A DNA stretch of 64,000 nucleotides from Clostridia bacterium. GTDB taxonomy: Bacteria; Bacillota; Clostridia; Oscillospirales; CAG-272. The stretch spans positions 1 to 64,000 of the forward strand of contig JAFULR010000017.1 in assembly GCA_017483195.1 (NCBI GenBank), given 5' to 3'. Position 1 is the first letter of the stretch, and each line of letters opens with the position of its first letter. Positions 43,870 to 51,570 of the stretch are shown here, in pieces. A program made the translations under genes and the position numbers. Under the pieces are notes generated by a model. That model was not told where the DNA came from, ran no database searches, and saw nothing but the letters and a program-made list of their open reading frames with translations.

Positions 43870-45654
43870 TTATGCTCTTTGCACTTTCGGATATTGACTA
43901 TTATAAATTCTTGCATACAATCCGTTTTGCTCTAATAATTCAGAATGCTTTCCTTGCTCGACAATATGACCGTTGTCTACAACTAATATTACGTCAGCAT
44001 TTTCGATGGTTGAAAGTCGGTGAGCAATTACAAAAGCCGTACGTCCCTTCATAAGCTCATCCATGGTTTGCTGTATCAAAAGCTCAGTACGGGTATCAAC
44101 GTTACTTGTTGCCTCGTCAAGAATAAGAATAGGTCTATCGGAAAGATATGCTCTTGCAATTGTCAAAAGCTGCTTTTGTCCAGCACTAATATTGGTACTG
44201 TCCTCATTAATTTCGGTATCATATCCGTTAGGAAGAGCATCAATAAAGCTATCTATGTGAGCCTTTCTCGCTGCCTCCATTACCTCGTCTCGGGTTGCAC
44301 CTTCTTTTCCGTATGCGATGTTGTCATATACGCTACCCGAAAACAGCATCGTGTCCTGCAATACCATACCGAACATTTCTCTGACATCGGTACGGCTCAT
44401 AGCGGTAATATCCTTGCCGTCAACAAGCACTTTACCGGACTTTGAATCGTAAAAGCGCATCAATATGTTAACGATTGTTGTCTTTCCACCGCCCGTAGGT
44501 CCTACGATTGCGATCTTTTCTCCGGGATTTACGTGCAGATTTAAGTTTTCAATAAGAGGCTTGTCATCCGTATAAGAGAAGCAAACGTCAACGAAATCAA
44601 CTGCTCCTTTGACGGACACATTTCCTTCGGGTTCTATTTCTTCCATCTCCTCACCGTCAAGGTATTCATACACTCTTCTTGCCGAGGCAATCGTAGATTG
44701 TATCATAGACATACCGTTTGCGATGGATTCGAGAGGACCGGAGAAAAGTTTGGTATACATAATAAATGCTACAAGTGCTCCGACGTTTACGCTACCGTTT
44801 ATCACGAGGTACGCACCGATAACGCAGATTGCAACGTATGAAAGGTTGTTGATAAGTCCGACAATAGGACTTACAAGCCCCGATACAAAGTATCCTTTTG
44901 CGGAATAGTCTGCATACTTTTTGGTAACGTACTTGTATTTCTCGTTTTGCGCCTTCTCGATAGAGAATATCTTGACGGCATCAAAGCAAGCCAAGTTTTC
45001 CTCGCAAATACTATACAATTTTCCCGATTGGGTACGAGAATCGTTAAAATGCTTTTCACTTTTCGATGCAAGAACTGCGGAGAGCACAAGCGAAAGCGGC
45101 ACAAATACAATAACAGCAACCGCCATAATGGGCTCTTGTGTGAAAATAATCACCGAGATCATTACAAGCTGAATAACGCCGTTAATGATAACGCCGAAAA
45201 TATCGTGTATCGATCCACCCATAATCGAAACGTCATTGGTCATTCTCGATATAAATTCGCCGTTGGGAGTGCTGTCAACTACCTTAATAGGAATTCTTGC
45301 GATTTTCTCGCTCATTTTGATTCTTATCTTGCAAGTAAAGAAGCTGCTGACAGAGTAATTCATAACCGCCTTGGTCAATGCGCCGAGAAGTGCTGACAAA
45401 AGATATACCACCGCGAGAGTTATAATGCGGTTATTAAACAACGAAGTATCGATTGGTGTTCCAATGTCAAGGAGATCATATATCTGATTTGTAAGATTTC
45501 CGAGAATTTCGGGCGCTGTCATAGCAAGATACGCTGAACCGATGCTCAAAACAGTAGCAAGGGAAAGCCAATGAATAATGCCAAGCGAATCCTTCATAAT
45601 TCTAAGGATTACCTTTGCAGAGCTGAGTCCGTTGCTCTTTTTATTTTTCTTCAT
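43870..45654 (-). CDS. ABC exporter half-transporter (pair 1, second subunit)
   Basis: The 594-residue protein has a six-segment membrane domain (about 20-320) and an ATPase domain. Walker A is AIVGPTGGGKTTIVN near 395, the signature is NISAGQKQLLTIARAYL near 498, and Walker B is ILILDEATSNVDTRTE. The switch histidine is in FVIAHRLSTIENAD. It is closely related to LmrD/YheH/EfrB-type multidrug exporters. The ATG at 45654 follows AGGAGGG and lies inside the end of the upstream partner gene, so the two are translationally coupled and probably form a heterodimer. Confidence 0.92.
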   Translation of the reverse strand: MKKNKKSNGLSSAKVILRIMKDSLGIIHWLSLATVLSIGSAYLAMTAPEILGNLTNQIYDLLDIGTPIDTSLFNNRIITLAVVYLLSALLGALTKAVMNYSVSSFFTCKIRIKMSEKIARIPIKVVDSTPNGEFISRMTNDVSIMGGSIHDIFGVIINGVIQLVMISVIIFTQEPIMAVAVIVFVPLSLVLSAVLASKSEKHFNDSRTQSGKLYSICEENLACFDAVKIFSIEKAQNEKYKYVTKKYADYSAKGYFVSGLVSPIVGLINNLSYVAICVIGAYLVINGSVNVGALVAFIMYTKLFSGPLESIANGMSMIQSTIASARRVYEYLDGEEMEEIEPEGNVSVKGAVDFVDVCFSYTDDKPLIENLNLHVNPGEKIAIVGPTGGGKTTIVNILMRFYDSKSGKVLVDGKDITAMSRTDVREMFGMVLQDTMLFSGSVYDNIAYGKEGATRDEVMEAARKAHIDSFIDALPNGYDTEINEDSTNISAGQKQLLTIARAYLSDRPILILDEATSNVDTRTELLIQQTMDELMKGRTAFVIAHRLSTIENADVILVVDNGHIVEQGKHSELLEQNGLYARIYNSQYPKVQRA

Positions 45655-47383
45655 GTGCACCCTCCTTTCTGCCGCCAAGCTGTGAATCGGCAATTTCATG
45701 GTATATGGGACAGGATGAAAGAAGCTCTTTGTGTGTTCCAACTCCGATGATTCGACCGTTATCTAACACGTATATGCGATCAGCGCTCATAGCTGTACTG
45801 ATACGTTGAGTAGCAACGATTCTGCTTTTTCCTTGAAGGAGATTCGCGTAGTTTTCTTTGATCTCACTTTCTGTAAGGAAATCCAACGCGCTGAAGCTGT
45901 CGTCGAAGATATACACGTCGGCTTTCTTTATAACCGTCCTCGCCATATTGAGTCTTTGACGCTGACCTCCGCTAACGTTTTGACCGCTGCCTACCAAAAT
46001 ATAGTCAAGTCCTTCTTCGTGCGAGTCAACGAACTCTGCCATTTTGGAAAGCCCGAGAACTTTGTATACTTCTTCGTCCGTCGCATCAGGTTTTCCCATT
46101 TTGATATTATCGCGCACGGTTCCTTCAAATATCTGTGCTTTTTGCAAAGCCACCGAGAAATGCGAACGAACATCTACCTTTCGCATATCCTTGTATGAAG
46201 CCCCGCCGATAATTATTTCGCCTTCGCTCGGTTCAAAGAGTCCGGCAAGTAACTTGATAAGAGTGCTTTTTCCGCTTCCCGTACCTCCAATCAAGGCGAT
46301 TTGTTCACCTTGTTTTACAGTAAGCGAGAGGTTTTCAAGAACATTTTTGGTTGAGTCGGGATATGTAAAGGAAAGGTTATTGATTTCAATATCAAAACCG
46401 TTTGGTACGTCACCTTCGCCCTCGGGTATCGTTTCTTCGTCGGGGCTTGAATGAATTTCATTCAAACGCCGTATGGATACCTTCACCTTGGGGAGCCAAG
46501 CAAGCGTCCAAGATATGCTGATAACAGCATTGGTAATCATTCCGATGTATTGAAGCACGGCAATAATACCGCCCGTGCTGATGCCCGAGCCTGCCTGCGC
46601 TCTGATACCTCCAAAGTAAATTACAGCAACGGTAGCAAGATTAAGAAGCAACATAGCAAAGGGATCGACCATTCCTCCGCGAGTATTGGCGCGTATCATA
46701 TACTTTGCCATTTCCTCGGTTGCAAATTTAGCTCTGCCGTGTTCACGCTTTTCATTGTTGAAGGCTCTGACAACGCGAAGTCCCGAAAGACGTTCTCTCA
46801 CGATCTTGTTTTGCATATCCACGTACTTATCCGATTTATCCCACATATCGTACAAAGGACGCATCAGAATAAGCACCAAAATGAGAATTGGCGGGATAGA
46901 TAGCATAAATACAGCCGACAAAACGGGATCTGCCAAAAACGCAAGAACAGCCGAGCCAATAAACATAATGGGAACTGTAAAAAGGGTATAAGGTAAGCTC
47001 GTTATCGTTCCCTCAACATTCCATATATCATCGGTAGCTCTTGTTAAAAGTCCCGAAGGACCTATTTTTGTGTAATTCGTGTAGGATAGCGAATTGATTT
47101 TTTCAAAGGTTACACGGCAAAGATCGGATGAATACCCCGCAGAAATAGCGGTGTTGAGCTTCGCAGAAATAATATTTGCTGCAACCGATACGATTGCCAA
47201 CAACACCATTATAACTGCGTATTGCCACACAAAAGGGATATTCTGCTCCGAGATGCCTTTTTCGACTATCTCACTCATAACAAAGGGCAATAAAAGTGAG
47301 CATATCATACCGATACCGTCGATCAAGGCGACTCCTACAAGTTTTTTTCGATAAGGTTTTAATAATTCAAGTAGTTTTTTCAT
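45641..47383 (-). CDS. ABC exporter half-transporter (pair 1, first subunit)
   Basis: The 580-residue protein has a membrane domain (from residue 12) and an ATPase domain with ALIGGTGSGKSTLIKLLAGLF near 360, NVSGGQRQRLNMARTVIKK near 468, and YIFDDSFSALDFLTE. In that last motif the usual catalytic glutamate after the Walker B aspartate is replaced by aspartate (FDDS). The switch histidine is also replaced, reading IVATQRISTAM. A degenerate ATP site of this kind is typical of one half of heterodimeric exporters such as BmrC/BmrD and LmrC/LmrD. The gene follows a leader peptide and two terminators. Confidence 0.93.
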   Translation of the reverse strand: MKKLLELLKPYRKKLVGVALIDGIGMICSLLLPFVMSEIVEKGISEQNIPFVWQYAVIMVLLAIVSVAANIISAKLNTAISAGYSSDLCRVTFEKINSLSYTNYTKIGPSGLLTRATDDIWNVEGTITSLPYTLFTVPIMFIGSAVLAFLADPVLSAVFMLSIPPILILVLILMRPLYDMWDKSDKYVDMQNKIVRERLSGLRVVRAFNNEKREHGRAKFATEEMAKYMIRANTRGGMVDPFAMLLLNLATVAVIYFGGIRAQAGSGISTGGIIAVLQYIGMITNAVISISWTLAWLPKVKVSIRRLNEIHSSPDEETIPEGEGDVPNGFDIEINNLSFTYPDSTKNVLENLSLTVKQGEQIALIGGTGSGKSTLIKLLAGLFEPSEGEIIIGGASYKDMRKVDVRSHFSVALQKAQIFEGTVRDNIKMGKPDATDEEVYKVLGLSKMAEFVDSHEEGLDYILVGSGQNVSGGQRQRLNMARTVIKKADVYIFDDSFSALDFLTESEIKENYANLLQGKSRIVATQRISTAMSADRIYVLDNGRIIGVGTHKELLSSCPIYHEIADSQLGGRKEGAHEEK

Positions 47384-47443
47384 TTTTCGTTGTTTGTCTT
47401 TGTTCTTTTAGATGTGTGGTTGTGTAAACATCCACCTTCCGAG

Positions 47444-47483
47444 AAAAAAGCATAAAGCACCCGTGAGCCGCCACGGGTGCTTT
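47444..47483 (-). terminator. Second leader terminator before ABC exporter pair 1
   Basis: AAAGCACCCGTG (47454-47465) and CACGGGTGCTTT (47472-47483) form 12 perfect pairs with a six-base loop. On the minus strand the stem is followed by ATGC and TTTTTT (47449-47444). About 60 bases remain to the first exporter gene. Confidence 0.9.
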
Positions 47484-47523
47484 ATAAATAAAAAATGCCC
47501 GAGGCGTACTCATACGCACCGGG
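47484..47523 (-). terminator. First leader terminator, overlapping a possible antiterminator
   Basis: On the minus strand CCCGGTGCGTA (47523-47513) pairs with TACGCCTCGGG (47508-47498) with one mismatch and a four-base loop, followed by CATTTTTTATTT. The 3' arm can alternatively pair with the leader peptide coding region: CCGAGG with CCTCGG, or CGTACTC with GAGTACG. This gives two exclusive structures. Confidence 0.8.
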
Positions 47524-47547
47524 AACAATTAAGTATTGAATACCCAA

Positions 47548-47619
47548 TTATGCTTGTATATCCTCGGAGGCGAGTACGATAAAATTGATAGAACGATCGT
47601 TGTAATTGATGTTAGTCAT
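47548..47619 (-). CDS. Leader peptide of 23 residues upstream of ABC exporter pair 1
   Basis: A 24-codon frame starts at ATG 47619, eight bases after a perfect AAAGGAGGAG site, and ends at TAA 47548-47550. The peptide begins MTNINYNDRS and ends ASEDIQA, with a hydrophobic centre. It has no signal peptide, no double-glycine leader and no Cys/Ser/Thr core, so a peptide toxin or pheromone is less likely. It lies 30 bases past a strong promoter and is followed by two terminators. This layout matches ribosome-mediated attenuators of multidrug ABC genes, such as BmrB before bmrCD in Bacillus. The regulatory role is inferred. Confidence 0.75.
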   Translation of the reverse strand: MTNINYNDRSINFIVLASEDIQA

Positions 47620-47646
47620 TGTATTCTCCTCCTTTCATAAAAATTT

Positions 47647-47784
47647 TCAAACGATATTATACCACAATTTTCCGAGTTTGTCAATAGAATGTTGGTTGAT
47701 TTTTAAGGGAAGTTCAAGCAGGGGATAATATTGTTCACCTCTAAGTTCGTAGGTAATTCCGTTTTTCTCAATATACTTTTCTAT
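47647..47784 (-). pseudogene. Remnant of a tnpV-like transposon gene with lost start codon
   Basis: A 45-codon frame from 47784 reads EKYIEKNGITYELRGEQYY and then PLLELP, matching the beginning of TnpV-type proteins of Clostridial mobile elements. The rest diverges and ends in TGA at 47647-47649. GGAGGG is correctly placed for a start, but the codon there is ATA and not ATG, so the start is probably mutated. The promoter for the leader peptide (47656-47684) lies within the diverged end of this remnant. Confidence 0.65.
47656..47684 (-). promoter_or_regulatory. Promoter of the leader peptide and ABC exporter pair 1
   Basis: On the minus strand TTGACA (47684-47679) and TATAAT (47661-47656) are both perfect and 17 bases apart, with TGTGG before the -10. 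It would be strong, so control must come from downstream events. Confidence 0.88.
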
Positions 47785-47863
47785 TTATTGCACCCTCCTT
47801 TCTCTTGGGTGCTTTTAGTTTACTATAAAGACGTAAAATATGCAAATGTGCAAAAAAAGAAAA

Positions 47864-47892
47864 ATACGAGAAACACCGAAATGTTCTCGTAT
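47864..47892 (-). terminator. Terminator after the lipoprotein gene
   Basis: ATACGAGAA (47864-47872) and TTCTCGTAT (47884-47892) form nine pairs. On the minus strand they are followed by TTTTCTTTTTTTG. It would end the transcript of the lipoprotein gene before the accessory block. Confidence 0.8.
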
Positions 47893-47933
47893 CTTTCTTC
47901 ACCTTCGCAATGCTCGTTATTCCTAATTATCAG

Positions 47934-47973
47934 AAACTGTCCTTAGGAACCCGAAGCATCTGCTCTCGGATTT
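47934..47973 (-). repeat. Right copy of the 40-base hairpin motif
   Basis: Read on the minus strand, the copy begins AAATCCGAGAGCA and ends GGACAGTTT, the same ends as the copy at 36032-36071, but in opposite orientation. The hairpin is kept although bases differ: here CCGA pairs with TCGG and AGCA with TGCT. It begins 12 bases after the stop of the lipoprotein gene, just as the left copy begins five bases after metA. Confidence 0.6.
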
Positions 47974-47985
47974 CTATTAATTTAA

Positions 47986-48360
47986 TTATTTTACCTTTGT
48001 AAATGTCGTGCCGTTGATGATGATAACCTTTTCACCGTCAAGCTCACCCTCGGAGTAGGAATATGTTGTTGTATCGTCGCCGAATGTGAATTTGATTACG
48101 AGCTTATCAGCATTTTCTTCGCTTTCAACGATTTCATAAGTACCTGTCTTTGTGTCGTTCTTTTCGAAACCAGCGATACCTGTTGTTGTTGTCATTGTAA
48201 CGTCATTGCCCTTGAATTCGTATGTAACGTTACCCTTAACAATACCCCAGTCAACTTCGGAAGTATACTTACCGTTAAGTGTCTTAGCACAAGCAACGAG
48301 TGAAAGAGCGAGCATAGCAATAACCATAACTACTGCAACGAGTTTAATTGTCTTTTTCAT
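47986..48360 (-). CDS. Small lipoprotein of unknown function
   Basis: The 124-residue protein begins MKKTIKLVAVVMVIAMLALS and has the lipobox LVAC with cysteine 24, so Lgt should modify it. The mature part of about 100 residues is Thr-, Lys- and Glu-rich with a beta pattern (GKYTSEVDWGIVKGNVTYEF), resembling small extracytoplasmic lipoprotein domains of Clostridia. The function is unknown. AAAGGAG precedes the ATG. It has a strong promoter at 48416-48444, divergent from the smsCB promoter with a Fur-box-like site between, so it may respond to iron. Confidence 0.8.
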   Translation of the reverse strand: MKKTIKLVAVVMVIAMLALSLVACAKTLNGKYTSEVDWGIVKGNVTYEFKGNDVTMTTTTGIAGFEKNDTKTGTYEIVESEENADKLVIKFTFGDDTTTYSYSEGELDGEKVIIINGTTFTKVK

Positions 48361-48415
48361 AAAAAATTCTCCTTTGATCGTATTAATTTGGAGCTACCGC
48401 TCCTCTATATGTCGT

Positions 48416-48444
48416 ATTATACCAAAAAGTTAACAAAATGTCAA
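48416..48444 (-). promoter_or_regulatory. Promoter of the lipoprotein gene
   Basis: On the minus strand TTGACA (48444-48439) and TATAAT (48421-48416) are both perfect and 17 bases apart. The leader has a GGAGC/GCTCC hairpin before the ribosome binding site. Confidence 0.85.
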
Positions 48445-48475
48445 TGATTAATCAATAAAAAATAAAATTTCTATC

Positions 48476-48495
48476 AATAATGATAATTATTACTA
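48476..48495. promoter_or_regulatory. Fur-box-like site between divergent lipoprotein and smsCB promoters
   Basis: Bases 48476-48494 match 15 of 19 positions of the Fur consensus (GATAATGATAATCATTATC). TGATAAT-T-ATTACTA (48481-48495) matches 12 of 14 positions of the 7-1-7 form. It lies 31 bases from the lipoprotein -35 and 45 bases from the smsCB -35. The region is AT-rich, so chance similarity is possible. Confidence 0.5.
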
Positions 48496-48540
48496 TCTAT
48501 TTTTGTTTAAAATAAATAATGTTCATTATATTAAAAAATA

Positions 48541-48569
48541 TAGACAAAGCATCAATTTTATGATATAAT
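48541..48569 (+). promoter_or_regulatory. Promoter of smsC-smsB
   Basis: TAGACA (48541-48546) and a perfect TATAAT (48564-48569) are 17 bases apart. About 70 bases of AT-rich leader precede the smsC start. Confidence 0.75.
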
Positions 48570-48644
48570 ATATTGTTAAAATGCAAAATAATGCAAATTA
48601 AGTTAATAATTTACTATATATATTATATTGAAAGGAGCAATTTA

Positions 48645-49370
48645 ATGCTTGAGCTTAAAAACGTGTCCTACGTTGTTAAGGATGAAAACGGCGAGGATAA
48701 AGCAATTTTAAAGAACATCAATTTAAAAATAGACGAGCGCTTTGTGGCTATTACAGGTCCGAACGGCGGCGGAAAGTCAACGCTTGCAAAAATAATAGCG
48801 GGCATTTATCAGCCCACGGGCGGTCAGATTCTTTTTGACGGTGAGGATATAACCGACTTGTCAATAACAGATAGAGCGAAAAAGGGAATAAGCTTTGCTT
48901 TTCAGCAGCCCGTTCGTTTCAAGGGACTTACTGTTAAGGATCTCATCACACTTGCCGCAGGCAAGCCCATCAGTGTGGCAGAGGCATGCAACTATCTTTC
49001 AGAGGTTGGACTTTGCGCCAGAGATTATATCAATCGCGAGGTAAATGCATCTCTTTCAGGCGGTGAGCTTAAGAGGATCGAGATCGCGCTCATCATCGCG
49101 AGAAGCACAAAGCTCTCAGTTTTCGACGAGCCCGAGGCGGGCATCGACCTTTGGAGCTTTAACAATCTTATCAAGGTGTTTGAGAGAATGCACGAAAAAA
49201 CGCAGGGTTCAATCCTCATTATCTCCCACCAGGAGAGGATTTTGAATATTGCGGACAGAATTATCGTAATTGCCGACGGAGAGATCCGCAAGAGCGGAAC
49301 CAAGGACGAGATCATGCCCTCGGTTCTCGGAACGGGCGCACCCTGCTCGGTGCTTACGGAAAACATATAA
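48645..49370 (+). CDS. smsC: SufC-like ATPase of a minimal Fe-S cluster assembly system
   Basis: The 241-residue ABC-type ATPase has Walker A ITGPNGGGKSTLAKIIAG near 38, a Q-loop in SFAFQQPVRFKG near 87, and the signature SLSGGELKRIEIALII near 143. Walker B is in LSVFDEPEAGIDLWS and the switch histidine in ILIISHQERIL. SufC powers Fe-S cluster assembly on a SufB-type scaffold. The ATG at 48645 follows AAAGGAG. Only a SufB-like gene follows, with no SufD, SufS or SufU, which fits the two-gene SMS type found in anaerobes. Confidence 0.9.
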   Translation: MLELKNVSYVVKDENGEDKAILKNINLKIDERFVAITGPNGGGKSTLAKIIAGIYQPTGGQILFDGEDITDLSITDRAKKGISFAFQQPVRFKGLTVKDLITLAAGKPISVAEACNYLSEVGLCARDYINREVNASLSGGELKRIEIALIIARSTKLSVFDEPEAGIDLWSFNNLIKVFERMHEKTQGSILIISHQERILNIADRIIVIADGEIRKSGTKDEIMPSVLGTGAPCSVLTENI

Positions 49371-49380
49371 GGAGGCGGCT

Positions 49381-50298
49381 ATGGATCAGATCAAAAAGAA
49401 TTTACTTATGCAGGTCGCTGACCTTCACACAGTGCCCGAGGGAGCATATAACATCCGTGAAAACGGCGCGGCGGCAGGAAGAAAAACAACTGCAAATATC
49501 GACATTGTTTCAAAGACGGACAAGCCCGGCATTGATATCATTGTAAAGCCCGGCACTAAGAGAGAGAGCATCCATATTCCCGTTATCATCAGCGAGAGCG
49601 GACTTAAGGATTTGGTATATAATGACTTTTATATTGGAGAGGATGCGGACGTAACCATTATCGCAGGCTGCGGAATTCACAACTGTGGCGATCAGGACTC
49701 CGCGCACGACGGTATTCACAGCTTCCACGTTGGAAAGGGCGCGCGCGTTCGCTACGTTGAGCGTCACTACGGCGAGGAAGAGGGAACGGGCGAGAACATA
49801 ATGAACCCCACAACGATCATTGAGATCGACGAGGGCGGATATCTTGAAATGGAGACCACCCAAATAAAGGGCATCGACTCCACCATCCGAAATACGAACG
49901 CAGTTCTTGGTAAGGATGCCACACTTATTGTAAAAGAGAAGATCATGACGCACGGACGTCAGCACGCGGAGACCGTTTTCAACGTTGATCTCAACGGTGA
50001 AAGGTCAAGCACGAACGTTATCTCTCGTTCCGTTGCAAAGAATGTGTCAACGCAGACCTTCTTGTCAAAGATCAACGGTAATGCTGAGTGCTACGGTCAC
50101 ACCGAGTGCGACGCAATCATAATGGATAACGCGTCCGTTCGCGCTATTCCCGAAATTACTGCAAACGATATCAATGCAAGCCTTATTCACGAGGCTGCTA
50201 TCGGTAAGATCGCAGGCGAGCAGATAATCAAGCTTATGACCTTGGGACTTACCGAGCAGGAGGCAGAGGAGCAGATCGTAAACGGATTTTTGAAATAA
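49381..50298 (+). CDS. smsB: SufB-like scaffold of a minimal Fe-S cluster assembly system
   Basis: The 305-residue protein is a beta-helix SufB/SufD-family scaffold, much shorter than SufB of the full Suf system (about 480 residues). Near the end ECYGHTECDAIIMDN holds the cysteine at the position of E. coli SufB Cys405. ASLIHEAAIGKIAGEQ holds the glutamate equivalent to Glu434, both needed for cluster assembly. With the upstream ATPase it would form a B2C2-type complex. AAGGAGG precedes the ATG. It is ten bases after smsC. Confidence 0.9.
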   Translation: MDQIKKNLLMQVADLHTVPEGAYNIRENGAAAGRKTTANIDIVSKTDKPGIDIIVKPGTKRESIHIPVIISESGLKDLVYNDFYIGEDADVTIIAGCGIHNCGDQDSAHDGIHSFHVGKGARVRYVERHYGEEEGTGENIMNPTTIIEIDEGGYLEMETTQIKGIDSTIRNTNAVLGKDATLIVKEKIMTHGRQHAETVFNVDLNGERSSTNVISRSVAKNVSTQTFLSKINGNAECYGHTECDAIIMDNASVRAIPEITANDINASLIHEAAIGKIAGEQIIKLMTLGLTEQEAEEQIVNGFLK

Positions 50299-50331
50299 GC
50301 GATTTATTATATCAATTACGAGGTATTATTT

Positions 50332-51570
50332 ATGGATAAGCTTATAGGCAACGCAATAGTAGGGCAGTCGGGCGGACCGACTGCGGCAATAAACGCAACG
50401 CTTGCGGGAGTTATACGCGGTGTTCTTGAAAACGTGCATAACGGCGCCATTCCCACGCTTTACGGAATGAGAAACGGTGTAGAAGGGCTTTTAAAAGAGG
50501 ATATCGTCAATTTGTCCGAGCTTTTTGCAGATGCTGACAAAATAAAGATTCTTGAGCAAACGCCTGCGGCGGCTCTCGGCTCGTGCCGAAAGAAGCTCCC
50601 GAAAATAGACGAGGGCAGGGATACCTACGAAAAGCTTATCGAGATATTCAAAAAATACGATATAAGGTACTTTTTCTATATCGGAGGCAACGATTCTATG
50701 GATACCGTTGCAAAGCTCTCCGAATATACAAAGGAGTGCGATTACGAAATGAGAGTGATCGGAGTTCCCAAAACCATCGATAATGACCTTGTTGTTACAG
50801 ATCACACCCCGGGCTTCGCTTCAGCGGCTAAATATATCGCAACCACCGTTACCGAATGTATCCGCGACTGCGCGGTATATAAGACCAAGGCGGTTACGGT
50901 TATTGAGATAATGGGACGTGACGCGGGCTGGCTCACGGCTTCTGCGGGTATTCCAAGGGCATTTGGCGGCGAGACTCCCGACCTTATCTACCTTCCCGAG
51001 AGGGCATTCAATAAGGAGGAATTCTTTGAGGATCTCCGCGCCCTTCTTAATAAAAAGCCCAACGTTGTTGTCGCGGTAAGCGAGGGTATAAGGTTTGCCG
51101 ACGGCACTTACGTATGCGATGGCTTTGGTATTGCCTCTACGGACGTTTTCGGACATAAGCAGCTCTCCGGTACGGGCAAGGCTCTTGAATATGCGATCAA
51201 GGCTGAGCTTGGCTGCAAGGTGCGCTCTGTTGAGCTGAACATCGTACAGAGATGCGCTTCGCATATCGCTTCAAGGGTGGATATAGAGGAGTCCGTGCGT
51301 GTCGGACGCGCTGCTATCAAGGCGGCGAGCGATGGCGTAACGAGACAGATGATGACTATTGAAAGAGTCAGCACAGAGCCTTATTGGGTTGAAATATCAC
51401 ACCGCGACGTAAGTGAGATCGCGAATAAGGTCAAGCACGTGCCGACGGAATTTATAAACGAGCGCGGAAATCATATTACGGACGAATGCGCGAGCTATCT
51501 TTTGCCCCTTATTCAGGGCGAGCTTGATGTAAAATACGAAAACGGCATCCCCAAACATATAATTATATGA
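50332..51570 (+). CDS. pfp: Pyrophosphate-dependent 6-phosphofructokinase
   Basis: The 412-residue enzyme phosphorylates fructose 6-phosphate in glycolysis, and reversibly when PPi is the donor. The donor site reads IGGNDSMDT near 122, with Asp in place of the Gly of ATP enzymes, and PKTIDNDL near 145 has Lys in place of Gly. Both changes mark PPi-dependent enzymes (family knowledge). The start GNAIVGQSGGPTAAINATLAG and the sugar site IEIMGRDAGWLTA are as expected. It shares an ATGA overlap with the next gene. The donor is inferred from motifs only. Confidence 0.92.
   Translation: MDKLIGNAIVGQSGGPTAAINATLAGVIRGVLENVHNGAIPTLYGMRNGVEGLLKEDIVNLSELFADADKIKILEQTPAAALGSCRKKLPKIDEGRDTYEKLIEIFKKYDIRYFFYIGGNDSMDTVAKLSEYTKECDYEMRVIGVPKTIDNDLVVTDHTPGFASAAKYIATTVTECIRDCAVYKTKAVTVIEIMGRDAGWLTASAGIPRAFGGETPDLIYLPERAFNKEEFFEDLRALLNKKPNVVVAVSEGIRFADGTYVCDGFGIASTDVFGHKQLSGTGKALEYAIKAELGCKVRSVELNIVQRCASHIASRVDIEESVRVGRAAIKAASDGVTRQMMTIERVSTEPYWVEISHRDVSEIANKVKHVPTEFINERGNHITDECASYLLPLIQGELDVKYENGIPKHIII

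Noticed and set aside
47548-47619. The 23-residue peptide as a RiPP or quorum-sensing precursor
   Set aside because: It lacks a double-glycine site, a signal sequence, a cysteine or Ser/Thr-rich core and a processing enzyme gene. The two terminators after it fit a leader peptide better. It is not excluded entirely.
47731-47946. A 71-codon plus-strand frame between the leader region and the lipoprotein gene
   Set aside because: It overlaps the tnpV remnant and a terminator hairpin, has no ribosome binding site, and its codon use is unlike the neighbours.
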